Assembly: GCA_021234155.1 (NCBI GenBank)
Contig: JAJEKV010000015.1
Coordinates: 3,508,852 to 3,572,851 of the forward strand
Direction of reading: 5' to 3'
Source of the DNA: Isoetes taiwanensis
Lineage: Eukaryota > Streptophyta > Lycopodiopsida > Isoetales > Isoetaceae
DNA: 64,000 nt
Shown: positions 1-11,739 of the stretch, one piece after another
Position numbering within the stretch: position 1 is the first letter of the stretch
Layout: each line of letters opens with the position of its first letter
The notes under the pieces: generated by a model
Seen by the model: the letters and a program-made list of their open reading frames with translations, nothing else
The model's database searches: none
What the model was told of the DNA's origin: nothing
Made by a program: the position numbers and the translations under genes

Positions 1-1283
1 TTCTGAAAATTCGGATAAGAAGTGCAAAATATATGTTCACTATGCAGGCCAATTTATTTGTCTCATTTGTCCTGGGGGGTCTCATCGATTTAAAGTGGCT
101 AGACCTTTAACCAAGGCATTGCTAATGCTGTTGCATATTGATAAATGTTGGTTGCTCTTACCAATTGATTAACTGCTACTCTAACCAGTATCTACTTGGC
201 AAATTTTTATGCTCCAAAAACATTTGTTGTGGTGGGTATGGGGAACCTACATTTGCATGTACTCAAACATTTTTAGGTTGCTTGGTTAAAAGAATTTGTG
301 TTCAGTCTTCATTTATTTTGGTTGAGCTGAAACATTTGTGTTCGAAAGGATGGCAATCTTGCATGTAGTCATTTTGTAAGGTTCTATACCTTGGTACATA
401 ATGTAGCCATATGCATTTGAGCTCTGTTTTGCAGACCTGCATTTCTACAACTTGGAGCTTTTGTAAAATTAGAGGTAAGAATTGTAAGCAGAATTTCTTT
501 ATGCAATTATAATCCGCTTATCGTGTTTAAAGTATAGTTATCCATTTGTTTATACTTCCTTTTTATACATTTTCATGTTTGGTGAAAGGAGGCATGAATG
601 AATGCATGAATGAGTAATGAACACTTCTTTTTCTGTCTTAAAAGAAGTAGAACGATTCAAATGGCACCTAGCTCCATTACTTATCATGCACTAATGGGTG
701 CCTGCAACAATATAGGTTAAACTATTTATTTTGTATGGATCTGTAAGATAACTATGTTTATAAACCATGCTGAGAGGAAAACCAATACTGATGGTTCTTG
801 TCTGAACATGCAGCTTGGGACCTCTATAAGGACATGCAGGCGATGAACTTGGTTACAATGTTCAGGCACTAATATCTGCAAAATGAAAGCTTAGGCAAAT
901 ACAATGTTTAACACCATGAAAGTTTAGCACCAAATTTGCTTCTTACTTGCATTTAAAGTAGTTCTAAAGAAAGGCGTTTTATGGCGATTAGAATAAATTT
1001 CAGAAGGAATGAGGAAGTGTTGGAGTTTGACGTGAAATAAATCAAGATGAACTTATGGTGCTATTTGAAACAATAAAGTTTCCCTTTCTATAAGAAGCAT
1101 CAGAGTTCAACTCTTCTGGCTTTCCAGGGCATACATTATCACGACACTATTCATTGTATTTCTTTCATTTACATTGTTGAACATCATATCAGCATTTTCG
1201 CCAGCAAAATTAGGTTATGCACATGGAAACACTATCGTGTTAATAACTACCAGAAGTTGCGTCAGTGAAACTTTAGCAATTAA
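1..1283 (+). repeat. R1 dispersed repeat, tail of a first copy
   Basis: The window opens inside a moderately repeated sequence (R1). Related copies lie at 1400-2131 plus 4117-4857, 18590-19858 plus 32517-34200, and 60540-62340. It is AT-rich with no long open frame; the short frames inside are chance. Shared landmarks are the stretch near 60 with a G run followed by TCTCATCG, the repeated GGAGGCATGAATG block near 590, and the TTTCCAGGGCATAC block near 1124 into which copia inserted in the second copy. I do not recognise the ancestral element. Part of R1 may derive from the 3' end of a host gene, because all copies share a short frame ending AFDFRS-L-(V/P)-A and then a stop. Confidence 0.7.
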
Positions 1284-1399
1284 ATAGGGTGATCCAACTC
1301 ATAAACATACATAGCAAGCTCAAGCTCAAGATTGGAGGCCATTAATAACAATACATTAATAACAATACATTAATAACAATACATGCTTTCAAACATTCT

Positions 1400-2131
1400 C
1401 TGTGTCATCATAAATATATTTAGGACATCAAGACACCATATCATTTACATGAATAGCATATGGGAGTTGACCAACAGGTCTTGTTAAGAATTGTTCAAAC
1501 GTCTTCGCGTAATAATGTCCACTTTTAATTCTTCCTACTCATACATGCACCAAATATATAGATGCGCGTGTACACATGTGCATGAAAGCACACGTGCTCT
1601 AAAATGTCTTATTTTGCTTATTCATCTAAGCACCCATGTTGTAAAATGTCTATTTTGACGTTCTTTGTGCCAATGTTAAATTTCTACATCACTTCATCAT
1701 GAATACCCATCTAGATAGATATATACCATGAAGCTAAATGTCTAGAATAGATAAAAAAGAAAACTATATCATTGTCTTGGGTTTACAGGCGTCTACGATT
1801 AATGCCTGGCATTGTTGGACATGGGTTTCTAGTAGCAACTACAAAAGTAAGCAACTTCAACCCTATAGCCAACCAGAGGTGTTCATGGCCAGTGCTGCTT
1901 TTGACTTTAGGTCAACATTAAGGATTCCTGCTTGATTGATGATTCTGCAATGCTCATTGAATGTGTCTCCTTTATTCATCTTTGGCCGCCTTGAGCTCTG
2001 TAGGCATTTACTTGGCCAGGAAAAAGGTTTCTCTTATAAAAGTCTCACTTCAAATTTGAACCTCACGGGATGCTCTTGCTGAGGAGATTCTGAAAATACG
2101 GATAAGAAGTGCAAAATATATGTTCACTATG
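1400..2131 (+). repeat. R1 repeat, head of second copy, with a Helitron-like 3' end
   Basis: This segment is repeated at 32790-33520 and 60530-61265 with high similarity. Near 1806-1832 it holds an imperfect GC-rich hairpin (GGCATTG core) followed within about ten bases by CTAG and then T. That is the layout of a Helitron 3' terminus. The counterpart at 60941-60960 is better preserved (GCCTGGC/GCCGGGC stem, then TTTCTAG). Sequence beyond the CTAG is also shared between copies, so any Helitron insertion predates the duplication of R1. The copy is cut at 2131 by the Mutator-like element and resumes at 4117. Confidence 0.55.
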
Positions 2132-3534
2132 GGGTGAAAATATCGTTACCCCCGGGTTTTGGTTGATTCCATCGCAAGTGAATACTTTTCCTACGGAATC
2201 ACTAACCCCTCCGAACGGGATCCCCGAGGAGGCTCTCATATCGCATTCGACAACGCCGTGTACCTTCCCGATGGATTCGGGGCCTTTTATTCTATGGGAC
2301 GGAATCACCATCCAAAATATTCCCGTAATTCAAATTTTTGAGGTTATCTTCTTCCCGGGAGGTTCTTGCCTAGGCTATGGCGAATTTGCTCTTTCTATGG
2401 CGAATCGGGTTTGAGGGGATCTCTTTTTTGTTCTCGTTATTTTCTTGTGCGATCCGGCGATAGATATGGCGAAAAAGAGGCGGCGTTCTTCCTTCTCTTC
2501 TCGCTTCAAGATTTTTTTTTGAGTCATACCGAAGCTCGGGTGTTTATCCGTACCAAGATTTACACCGCAAGACAACGAAGCGCATTCATGGATCCTTATC
2601 CATTTCCCCCATTTCCCCCACAATGATTTTGGTGAATCTTTTGGTGAAACCGCATTCATAAATCCTTATCCATTTTCACCCATGGAATGGTGATGGTGGT
2701 CAACCTTTTCTCCTTACGAACAGAGGAATCCCGCTTACTTGATTTAGATAATAGATGTTTTACAGCGTTGTTTGTAATGGAAGAGTGTGCAAGCATTGGA
2801 AGTCGGCTCTCTGCAGGCATTGGCAAAACAGGGCTCCGATCTTCAAGTTGAAGCGCACTATGGCGATGTGTTTCTCCAGCCATCATGGAAGCTAAGGTTT
2901 TGGTATGTGTAGTGGGATGGCATCAAGTCAACGGGGAGATAAACCTAGAGTCTGGGCGGGTAGAAAATTTGCTAAGATTCGGGACACCTTGGCCAATGTA
3001 AGGCCACAATGCACCATTTTTGGAGCATAAAATTGGAATCCAAGACCTAAATAGGGATTAAACAGATTTTGCAAAGATAAAACTAGAATCCAAGATCTGA
3101 AATCGGGGATTAAACAGATTTTGCAAAAGATAAAGTAAGGGCAAAAGAAACAGGGGCCGGATTGAAACAGGGCCCCGATTAAAAACAGGGCCGGATTGTT
3201 CGACCAGCCTTTCCTCCTTGTACAAACCAAACCCTTGAACGGCCAGCTTTTGTTGTATTTCCTTGTAAAACATGCAAATATTTCTCGCAAATATGCCTCA
3301 TACATTTTCTTACTCTTGTTTTGTATGACGGACATGATGTTAGATATGTAAGGATATCTTTGTTAGATATGTAAAGATATGGAAAGGTTAGCTTTTCATG
3401 TACAATGGGGCACTGCCGATATTGGCAAGGGGTTCAAATCCCCAACCAGAAAAATTCTTGGCAGTTTAGAGCATAACAATGGACATGCACACACAAAATG
3501 GAGTATTCTCGGCTTGTTTTTTACGCCTCAACCA

Positions 3535-3610
3535 TTTTTATGGAATCGGGCATAACCTTTTATGGAATCGGGCATAATCTTTTTTATGGAATCGGGCATA
3601 ACCGATGTAA
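3535..3610 (+). repeat. Three tandem copies of a TTTATGGAATCGGGCATAA unit
   Basis: The unit TTTATGGAATCGGGCATAA occurs three times in a row inside the Mutator-like element, just left of a longer minisatellite built from GTGATTCC. Subterminal repeats like these are common in non-autonomous DNA transposons. Confidence 0.75.
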
Positions 3611-3611
3611 T

Positions 3612-4085
3612 TATGATTCCACCCTGGGATCAATTCCATGTGATTCCTTCTCGAGGAATAGTACGCGGTGATTCTACGGCGGAGAATATTACCAGACGGT
3701 GATTCCACGGAGGAGAATATTTACGTGGTGATTCCACGACGGAGAATATTATCGTGGTGATTCCACGGGGGAGAATATTTACGTGGTGATTCCATGGAGG
3801 AGAATATTTACGTGGTGATTCCACGGGAGAGAATATTATCGTACGTGGTGATTCCGCGGGAAAGAATATTACGATGTACGGTGATTCCACCCCGAAGGAT
3901 CAATTCCATGTGATTCCGTCGCGGTGGTGATTCCGTCCAGTGGTATTTTACGATGTGATTCCGCCTAAGGTATAAAATGGAGCCCGTGCGGATAACGGAT
4001 ACAGGAATGATAACGGGCAGGAGGGTACGGATAACGGGGCAGGAGGGTTAGTGATTCCGCGGGAGAGTATTCACCGCGACGGAAT
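3612..4085 (+). repeat. GTGATTCC...GAGAATATT minisatellite
   Basis: About ten imperfect repeats of a 25-32 base unit with core GTGATTCCACGG followed by GGAGAATATT and TACG. The array gives an artefactual repetitive minus-strand frame (3630-3890). Related GTGATTCCG motifs continue toward the right terminus and also occur near the left terminus as TTGATTCCATCGC, so the array looks like an amplified subterminal motif, perhaps of transposase-binding origin (inference). Confidence 0.8.
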
Positions 4086-4116
4086 CACCAAAACCAGGGT
4101 AAGGATATTTTCACCC

Positions 4117-4857
4117 TTCACTATGCATGCCAATTTATTTGTCTCATTTGCCCTAGGGGGTCCCATCGGTTTAAAGTGGCTAGACCTTTAACATTGCTAA
4201 TGCTGTTGCATATTGATAAATGTTGGTTGCTCTTACCAATTGATTGACTGGTACTCTAACCAGTATTTACTTGGCAAATTTTTATGCGTCAAAAACATTT
4301 GTTGTGGTGGGTATGGGGAACCTACATTTGCATGTAAACATTTTTAGGTTGCTTGGTTAAAAAGAATTTGTGTTTAGTCTTCATTTATTTTGGTTGAGCT
4401 GAAACATTTGTGTTTGAAAGGATGGCAGTCTTGCATGTACTCATGTTTGTAAGGTTGGTACATAATGTAGCCATATGCATTTGAGCTCTGTTTTGCGGAC
4501 CTGCATTTCTATAGCCTGGAGCTTTTGTAAAATTAGAGGTAGGAATTGTAAGCAGAATTGGTTTATGCAATTATAATCAGCTTATCGTGTTTAAAGTATA
4601 CATTTTCATGTTTGGTGAAAGGAGAAGAAATAAATCAGGATGAACGTATGGTGCTATTTGAAACAATAAAGTTTCCCTTTCTATAAGAAGCATCAAAGTT
4701 CTGGGTTTTCAAGGCATATAATATCATGAAATTATTCATTGTATTTCTTTCATTTACATTGTTGAACATCATATCATTGGCCAGCAAAATTAGGTTATGC
4801 ACATGGAAACATTATCGTGTTAAAAACTACCAGAAGTTGCATGAGTGAAACTGTAGG
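4117..4857 (+). repeat. R1 repeat, remainder of second copy
   Basis: R1 continues after the Mutator-like insertion, matching 1-640, 18800-19380 and 61274-61890, with a deletion after about 4600 relative to the first copy. It ends near GAAACTGTAG at 4848-4857, where the SINE-like tandem array starts. No gene is visible. Confidence 0.7.
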
Positions 4858-4870
4858 ATATGCTGACAAC

Positions 4871-6650
4871 ATGAGCTAATGTGATTATTTTCTATCTTGA
4901 ATCTATAACAATCTATTCAATTGTTTTAGGGATATATAGTCTATGGTTTGAGAAATTGTCATTTTTACATTCACATAACATCCCCCTGTTATTGCTTTAC
5001 ATATTCTAAGCAAGGTGCACCCTGGACTAGCACAATCATCGGATCTGTCGATCTTACGGTTCAGACCGTATGTTAGGGACTCTGGGCGCCTATGATTTTG
5101 AAATATGAAATACAAGTTCGCCTAAGGTTTTGAGGGAATATCGAACATCTATACGACATTGCCTAAGATTTTAGAATATGAAATGCGAAGGCTCGAACCT
5201 CTACTGAAATAACTAAACGTCCTAATAAGGCTACTTAACCAATATACCCAGTAGACTAATGTGATTATTTTCTATCTTGAATCTATTTTGTTTTTAAACA
5301 ATCCATTCGATTGTTTTAGGGAAATATAATCTATGGTTTTAGGAATTATCATTTTTACATTCATATCAAATCCCTTGGAAACCCCCTGTTATTGTTTTAC
5401 ATATTCTAAACGAGGTGCACCCTAGACTAGCACAGCCGTCGGATCCGTCGATCCTATGGTCCAGATCGTATGTTGGGGACTCTGGGCACCTCTCGTTTCG
5501 CTTATATTTATTTATGATTGGAGGCGCCTATGATTTTGAAATATAAAATACAAGTTCGCCTAAGGTTTTGAGGGAATATCGAACCTCTATACGACTTTGC
5601 CTAAGATATTAGAATATGAAATGTGAGGGCTCGAACCTCTACTAAAATAACTCAATGTCCTAATAAGACTACTTTAACCAATATACCCAGTGGGATAATG
5701 TGATTATTTTTTATGTTGAATTTATATATATTTTTTTTATAACAATCCATTCGATTGTTTTAGGGAAATATGGACTATAGTTTGAGGAATTGTCATTTTT
5801 ACATTCATATCAAATCCCTTGGAAACCCCCTGTTATTGTTTTACATATTCTAAACAAGGTGCACTCTGGACTAGCACAATTGTCGGATCGTAGATCCTAC
5901 GGTCCAGACCGTATGTTGGGGCCTCTGGGCACCTCTCGTTTTGCTTATGGTCATTTACGATTGGAGGCGCCTATGATTTTGGAATATCGAACCTCTATAC
6001 GACTTTGCCTAAGATTTTAGAATATGAAATGCGGGGGCTTGAACCTCTACCAAAATAACTCAATGTCCTAATAAAACTACTTTAACCAATATACCTAGTG
6101 GGGTAATGTGATTATTTTCTATCTTGAACCTATGTTTTTGTTTGTAACAACCATTCAATTGTTTCAGGTGAATATGGTCTATGGTTTGAGGAATTGTCAT
6201 TTTTATATTCATATCTCCCTTGGAAACCCCCTGTTATTGTTTTATATATTCTAAACGAGGTGCGCCTTGGACTAGCACAATGTCATATGTTGGGGCCTCT
6301 GGGCACCTCTCGTTTTGCTTATGGTCATTTATGATTGGAGGCGCCTATGATTTTGAAATATGAAATACGAGTTCGCCTAAGGTTTTGAGGGAATATCGAA
6401 CCTCTATACGACTTTTAAGATATTAGAATATGAAATGCGAGGGCTCGAACCTCTACTAAAATAACTCAATGTCCTAATAAGACTACTTTAACCAATATAC
6501 CCAGTGAGCTAATGTGATTATTTTTTATCTTGAATCTATGTTTTTTTTTATAACAATTCATTCAATTGTTTCAGGGATATATGGTCTATGGTTTGAGGAA
6601 TTATAATTTTAAATTCATATCAGATCGCCCTGGAAACCCCTTGTTATTGT
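4871..6650 (-). repeat. Tandem array of a tRNA-derived SINE-like unit (about 4.4 copies)
   Basis: Unit starts marked by TAATGTGATTATTTT lie near 4877, 5255, 5698, 6106 and 6513, giving periods of about 380-440 bases. Read on the minus strand each unit contains CTCACTGGGTATATTGGTTA, then about 45 bases later GGTTCGAGCCC. These resemble the A and B boxes of a tRNA promoter (B-box consensus GGTTCGANNCC). The units also share CCCCCTGTTATTG and a GGATC...ACGGTCCAGA segment. A single plus-strand copy lies at 17697-18066. Tandem arrangement is unusual for a SINE, so this may be one insertion later amplified as a satellite. Confidence 0.7.
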
Positions 6651-6767
6651 TCTACTTATTGGATTTCTTGCAAAGCTATGGTCTTTATTAAAAGCAAAAT
6701 TAGCATAGACTGACAGTAACATAGTTGAAATTAAATAATTTGATACTTCACTTACTCCAGCTTTATC

Positions 6768-7900
6768 TACTTTGTTAATTTGGGATTATCCGGCTTGGTG
6801 GAAAATGTTTTTGGAATTTTATTTAATTTGATTTCCTAAGATTTTGTGGATTTTGGTTGCCGGAAAATATTTCCACACTTCCAAAAATCGAAGCCAGTTT
6901 CTTCTGTATTATTTCGAGTAGGGTTTTGGGGTTTCTTGGGCTCGCCTTACTTCACGCTTGCAAATTGCAAGGTGTCGAATCGAAAAACACGGCATGGAGG
7001 ACATTTGAAAAATGAATCATGCAATTGTGGATATGTTGTGAAGTAAGAATCCGGGCTAAAGTTTATTTTCATGATCAGAGATGCGTCATGCAGGTCCGAA
7101 TCTGGCCATCATGCAGGTCCGAATCTGGCCAAACACGCCAACAGAGGATTTTGCATTAGTAGAGCGCACCATCTTTTTTGCAATTCGTTGCTTGTTTTGG
7201 TTTTATCTGATCTGGTTGCTTCTTCCCTTATGTATAAGGAGCAAGGTGGCCTACGGATAATGAGTTTAAATTTGTTTTACTAGACAGGTAAATCTCTTTG
7301 ATTTTATTGCCTATTCCCCCTTCCGATTTGATAATTGACTGTGTGCTTCTTGATTTGCCTTCTCAGCTATTTTAGAATCATTTGCGGCACAACCAGTTTC
7401 ATAGCTATCCTCCAGGTATTTTTGAAGAGATTAGCTCATTTGGACTCCACAAAAGTCATGACAAGTTTTTAAAGTTTTAGTGTATATTTGGTGTAAAAAG
7501 CCTGCATCTTTGATGTTCGCAGGTGTTACAATTATTACTTTAGATTGGCCTTTATTGTGTTTTTACATTCTGTTTTTTCCTAAGGCATGGAATGTAGCAA
7601 TCCAGATCTCCTTGGCCAAAGCTATTTGCATTATACACAGGAGCTTGAGCAAGAAAAATGACGTTCTAATTTGCCAAGTTCTGTGGCCCTAATTTGACAA
7701 TCCTCTCTATTCTATTCTGTTAAGACATCGCCCAATTCAATGGGGCATGTACGCATGAAATTATGACATGCTGGTATGATCTTATGCCAATGTGAATAAC
7801 TTATTACAATGTTTGTTTCTACTAAAAGAAGCAACGCATTAAGTATGAGAAGCCTCAGTTTTTTCCTTTCCCTAGAGTTTTCTTGGTCCCGCTGCATGTG
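6768..7900 (+). other. Helitron H2 interior, 5' part, nothing recognised
   Basis: The first 100 bases align with the 5' region of H1. Beyond that there are short frames (for example 7071-7283) without recognisable homology. A 22-base unit, CATGCAGGTCCGAATCTGGC plus CA, is duplicated in tandem near 7087-7131. Gene-like exons captured by the Helitron may be present but I cannot assign them. Confidence 0.5.
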
Positions 7901-8110
7901 TATATGTAGCATAATAACAGGGGGTTTTTTTTGTATTTTTGTACGGTTTTTCCAATGGTTTTTATATGATTTGATGGGCGTATTACACAAGGCCTACTAA
8001 TTAGTACATCTAGAGTGCCCATTGTATTTGCATACGCTTGAATTAATTTTAATGCCTCTTTTCAATGGTGTAGACCCATATATGTAGTATTTTTCAGGTT
8101 AAGTTTTATT
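7897..8110 (+). repeat. R2 dispersed repeat (starts ATATGTAGCATAATAACAGG)
   Basis: About 200 bases starting ATATGTAGCATAATAACAGG recur at 20100-20290 and, without the first part, at 10441-10560. The first 25 bases are also shared with the SINE-like copy at 17697. The constant start suggests a retroposon family with a fixed terminus. No coding potential. Confidence 0.6.
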
Positions 8111-8142
8111 TTTTTAGATTATTATTTTTTTTTTTTTTCGAC

Positions 8143-8670
8143 ATGCAAAGCTCGAAGCAGCTCATTTTAGGGTTTTTCTTTGAAGGGCGTGGTTATGTGG
8201 GTCTGATTCAAGCGAAAGATCGATTTAGTAACACAAAAATGGATTCTTCCATTTGGGTTTTGATTGAATGGCTTAGGGTTAGTGAACAAAAGGATGTTTT
8301 GGCATTCGATTTTGAGTTCGGATCTTTGGAGAGTCATGCGGTGTCTCGGGCGGTTTGCAAGGTTCATATTGTGTTGTGGGGAGCGGCCGAAGCTATGAAG
8401 AATGATCTTGTTGTTCTCTCTTGTTGTCCGAAGCCACATCGCGGCGTGACCCGACCCCCCGACCCTTTTATTGGCAAACCGGTGGTGCAACCTTTTCCTG
8501 GTGACCATGGCGGATCAAGATCAAATTATTATTGAAGCCGAAGCTAGCATCATAGGCTATGCTTTCCGATATGGCAGACTTGTGGTGCATATCAAATTAA
8601 TTTTGTGGTGCATATTCTACCATGGCAGATCCGATCGAATTATCATTGAAGTGAAGCTTGCATCATAGGC
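8143..8670 (+). other. Open frame of unknown origin inside Helitron H2
   Basis: A 130-codon frame (8143-8535) and overlapping shorter frames follow the R2 repeat. The composition is less AT-rich than the flanks, as expected of captured exon sequence. A near-duplicate of its own 3' portion follows (GGCAGATC and ATTATTGAAG motifs repeat around 8510-8665). I do not recognise the product, and it may be a gene fragment rather than a gene. A somewhat similar GC-richer stretch also follows the R2 copy at 20290. Confidence 0.3.
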
Positions 8671-8699
8671 TATGCCTTCTCTTTCTCTCTCCACGAGCT

Positions 8700-9779
8700 A
8701 TGGCAAGAATTATGATAGTAAGTTCTCTTGTTTGCTTTGCAAAGCTATTTCTCTATTTCTATTTCTCTATTTCAAAATGGGCACATTAAGAAGGCAGTTG
8801 CTTTGTACCACAAAGTAAAGAAGTAATCTCTGTAATCCCCCCGATGGCGCCATACATTTCAAATATGGCTTCCATGTAGCTGAATACAAAATGGTGTATT
8901 ATATGCCCTTCCAAAGCAACGTTTACATTACAGTTTGAGAATGCAGAAACTAAGTTTACCTTTAGAAGTTTGGATCTTCATTTTTATTTCTTGAAATGGA
9001 GATTGAGATAGTAGCTGTTTGAGCTAGTTTTAGAAAGGAAAGGCCCATGTATTTACTGGTTATTCTTCTATCTATGCTCATGGTTACTTACCTCTTCCAT
9101 TTGTGCCTAGTAGGTTCATCCATCCATTTTAGTTGCCCTGTGTTGAGAATGCAGAAACTAAGTTTTCCTTTTGAAGCAGTATCTTGATTTTTATATTTTG
9201 ATATGGAGAATGAGACGGTAGATGGTTGAGCTAGTTTTGGAAAGGGGAGTAGAACTCTCTACACAAGTTGGCACATTTTGAAGGCAAGTTAGATTCAAGA
9301 ATCTTTGTTTGATATGAAATACATTTAATGTGTGGATTAATACGATTTCTATTCAAGTTTCAGCCAAGTGTATTGAGCTGCCCTTAGTATGCAATCAAAT
9401 AATTTGATGCAAACTCTTAGGAGATGCATGCCAACACCAAAAGCATTCGGCATATCGGCGTGCGGATATTTATTGAGATCCTTTCGAAAGCGGTCAATAT
9501 TTTGTCCGAATTCATTCTTATTTCACTTTCGTGGTATATACCAGCAGGATGGCCACATCATCCTTGCTATGGACTCGTTGGATGGCCATTTGTCCATTTC
9601 AATGTTTCTAACATAAAACATTGTCATATATCGAGATGAATAGTCACATTGCAACAAACTATTTCAGCTAAAAAATGCATTGTATTAAATGAAAATGCAA
9701 TGTCCTTGATGTTTTATACAATCTCTTGAATTAATAATTAATATTCACGCCTAAAGTTTCTATTTTTTTTCCTTTTTTT
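8700..9779. other. Helitron H2 interior, no recognised gene
   Basis: AT-rich sequence with two related stretches near 8935-9030 and 9145-9240 (AATGCAGAAACTAAGTTT...GGAGA.TGAGA..GTAG), which are a degraded internal duplication. Frames at 9389-9639 overlap one another and show no known domain. Confidence 0.45.
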
Positions 9780-10443
9780 AGGGCCGAAGGGCCCAAAAAT
9801 TTTATATAACAATCAATACATAATTACCATTAACATTATTAACACAAACCATTGCATTCAATGCATTTAAATTAAAATCCCCTTAAACCCCCTTTGGTAA
9901 GGGTGCATATTCACACGGGGTGGCGTAGGGGCGTGAGCCCTCATAATTGTATTTTTACGCGTCTGCGAAATCAACACCATATAGTATTCCTTTGAAATCT
10001 TATAGTATTTCCCGAATCTTATTATACAATATAGCAAATTTTGTACTTGCATACCCCACAAATGAGGAACTTTACGTCGATTGGTGTAGATTAAGGAATA
10101 AGGGCTTAATATGCCAATCCCAGAGCGACTCGATGCGAAGTCACCCACCCGTGTGAAACACCATATAGTATTCAAAGCTTGAAATCTTATAGTATTTCCC
10201 TAATCTTATTATACAAGATAGCAAATTTTGTACTTGCATACCCCACAAATGAGGAACTTTACGTACGGTGTAGATTAAGGAATAAGGGGCTTAATATGCC
10301 AATCCGACTCTCGATGCCCGGAGTCACCCCCCGTGTGAATATGCACCCTACCAAAGGGGTTTAAGGGGGATTTTAATTTAAATGCATTGAATGCAATGGT
10401 TTGTGTTAATAATGTTAATGGTAATTATGTATTGATTGTTATA
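9780..10443. mobile_element. Fold-back (long inverted repeat) element, copy 1
   Basis: Arms of about 120 bases at roughly 9804-9922 and 10326-10443 are near-perfect inverted complements (ATAACAATCAATACATAATT at the left, its complement at the right). A related element lies at 11740-12247 and a half element at 22131-22406. Each copy has a GGGCC...GGCCC mini-hairpin followed by AAAATTTT just outside the left arm. The centre has two partial direct copies of an AACACCATATAGTATTC...CCCCACAAATGAGG block. No protein is encoded, so this is a MITE-like non-autonomous element. Confidence 0.75.
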
Positions 10444-10560
10444 CGTTTTTTCACATGGTTTTTCTATGATTTCATTGTTGTATTCGTTGAGGTGTACTAA
10501 ATAGTATTTCTAGAGTGCACCCTTTATGGGCCGTTGATTTTTCGTTGGTTGGAACAATCC
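10441..10560 (+). repeat. R2 dispersed repeat, 3' portion
   Basis: The sequence from ACGTTTTTTCACATGG to CTAGAGTGCACCC matches the later part of R2 at 7897-8110 and 20100-20290. Copy 1 of the fold-back element directly precedes it, so this R2 copy lost or had displaced its beginning. Confidence 0.55.
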
Positions 10561-10600
10561 GGGGTTGTTGTCTTTCTCTGCATGTCTTTGTGCATGAACA

Positions 10601-10712
10601 ATACGCATGTGTATGCATGTGCATGTGCACGTGCATGTGCATGTGTATGCATGTGCATGTGTACTGTGCATGTGCAAGTGCAAGTTCATGTGTGTGTGTG
10701 CATGTGTGCATC
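10601..10712 (+). repeat. GCATGT/GTGCAT microsatellite
   Basis: An alternating purine-pyrimidine run built on CATGTGCATGTG. It explains the cysteine/methionine-rich and histidine-rich frames on both strands at this place, which are not genes. Confidence 0.9.
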
Positions 10713-11739
10713 GCGTATGTGTACTTGCCCTCTTGGATTCTTGTTGCGGAGTGGATTTTTGCTACCACGATGTGGATTTTTGCTCACACTTACAAAGGTA
10801 TTTGTTTTTTAATGTTTCTTCCGATTAGCATAACGGTTTTTTTACAAAGGTATTGTTTTCCCGGTTCTACAATGTAGTGCTGCAAAACTTCGCCTTTGTC
10901 TCCTTCCCTTTAGCTATTCTAAGATTTCTTTGCAGATTCAAAAAAGAGTTTAGAGTTTAGGCCCTCTCGCTTGCTTTCAACTCTTGGATATTCTCGCCTT
11001 GTCCGGATTGTTCATAGCAGCCGCCAGCATTTAGCTTCAATCAACAAACGGATTCTTGTGCACACAACATGGGATTATTCCACGCTCTTTTACAATCATG
11101 CATTAGTCAAACAAAGGCCACAAGAATGCATTTATATTGTAGGTTTGGAACTTTAATCGAACCAGAAAGTGAATCATGCATTATCTTTAAGCTAGAGATG
11201 GACCATCCAAAATCACATGGATTGTTAAACAATAGTTTCATTGTGAAAGAGGAATAGCTGTAGCTGAAGTAACAATATGTGGAACGCTAACAGAGCAAGC
11301 TTGCTTCAAAACCTCTACCCTTGATCTTGCTTCACCGAATCGCTTCAGAGACCTACTCCACATCACCAAACTGGCTGATTCTCTTCACTTGTTAAACCAA
11401 AGCCAGGCAACCCGTGAGAAAGTATTACTGGTTCTTTATGAACCTCACCAATTGTTACTGCAGATAACGTTGATGTTCATGCAATGGTTTGTGAATAAAA
11501 CATTATTGTAGAGCATATCAATGTCAAAAGCTTTTATTTGATTCAATTTTATTTCGCAGGAACATAAATGGTAAATAAATTTGCTGCATTTGGTCAATTT
11601 TGGGTTGTTCATCCTCACTATAAAATGCAGAGAGTTTGTGGTGTAATTAGATTACAAGTGTTTCTCGTGGTATTACATGCATAAGTGTTAAAAGTCGGTG
11701 ACGCGAAGTTATGCCATCCTTAATGCCCAAAGGTTTTAT
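10713..11739. other. Helitron H2 interior, no recognised gene
   Basis: Unique, moderately AT-rich sequence with short frames at 10971-11257. No domain is recognisable. It could hold decayed captured exons, but none can be supported. Confidence 0.45.

Larger units (their letters stand above)
2132..4116. mobile_element. Mutator-like (MULE) non-autonomous DNA transposon
   Basis: The element begins GGGTGAAAATATCGTTACCC and ends GGGTAAGGATATTTTCACCC, an imperfect terminal inverted repeat. The similarity runs further inward: CCAAAACCAG at the right end answers the CGGGTTTTGG of the left. It is flanked by a 9-bp direct duplication, TTCACTATG, at 2123-2131 and 4117-4125. Nine-base duplications are typical of the Mutator superfamily. 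The surrounding R1 sequence reads straight through without the insert in the other copies. No transposase is present. The interior has short non-conserved frames and a minisatellite, so it would depend on a transposase elsewhere. Confidence 0.85.

Noticed and set aside
1738-1935. Repeated small frame starting MSRIDKKENYIIVLGLQ at three loci
   Set aside because: It recurs only because R1 is repeated (33121, 60866). The C-terminal halves differ by frame between copies, and it spans the Helitron-like terminus. No sign of a conserved protein.
2109-2414. 101-codon frame crossing the left end of the Mutator-like element
   Set aside because: It begins in the R1 flank and reads across the transposon boundary, so it cannot be a native gene. 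Overlapping frames exist on the other strand.
3400-3470. tRNA-like GGGGTTCAAATCCCC stretch
   Set aside because: A T-loop-like motif only; no acceptor stem, D arm or anticodon arm could be paired.
3630-3890. Repetitive ESPR...FSPVESPR frame
   Set aside because: A by-product of the GTGATTCC minisatellite.
10472-10877. His/Cys/Met-rich frames on both strands
   Set aside because: Low-complexity translation of the GCATGT microsatellite.
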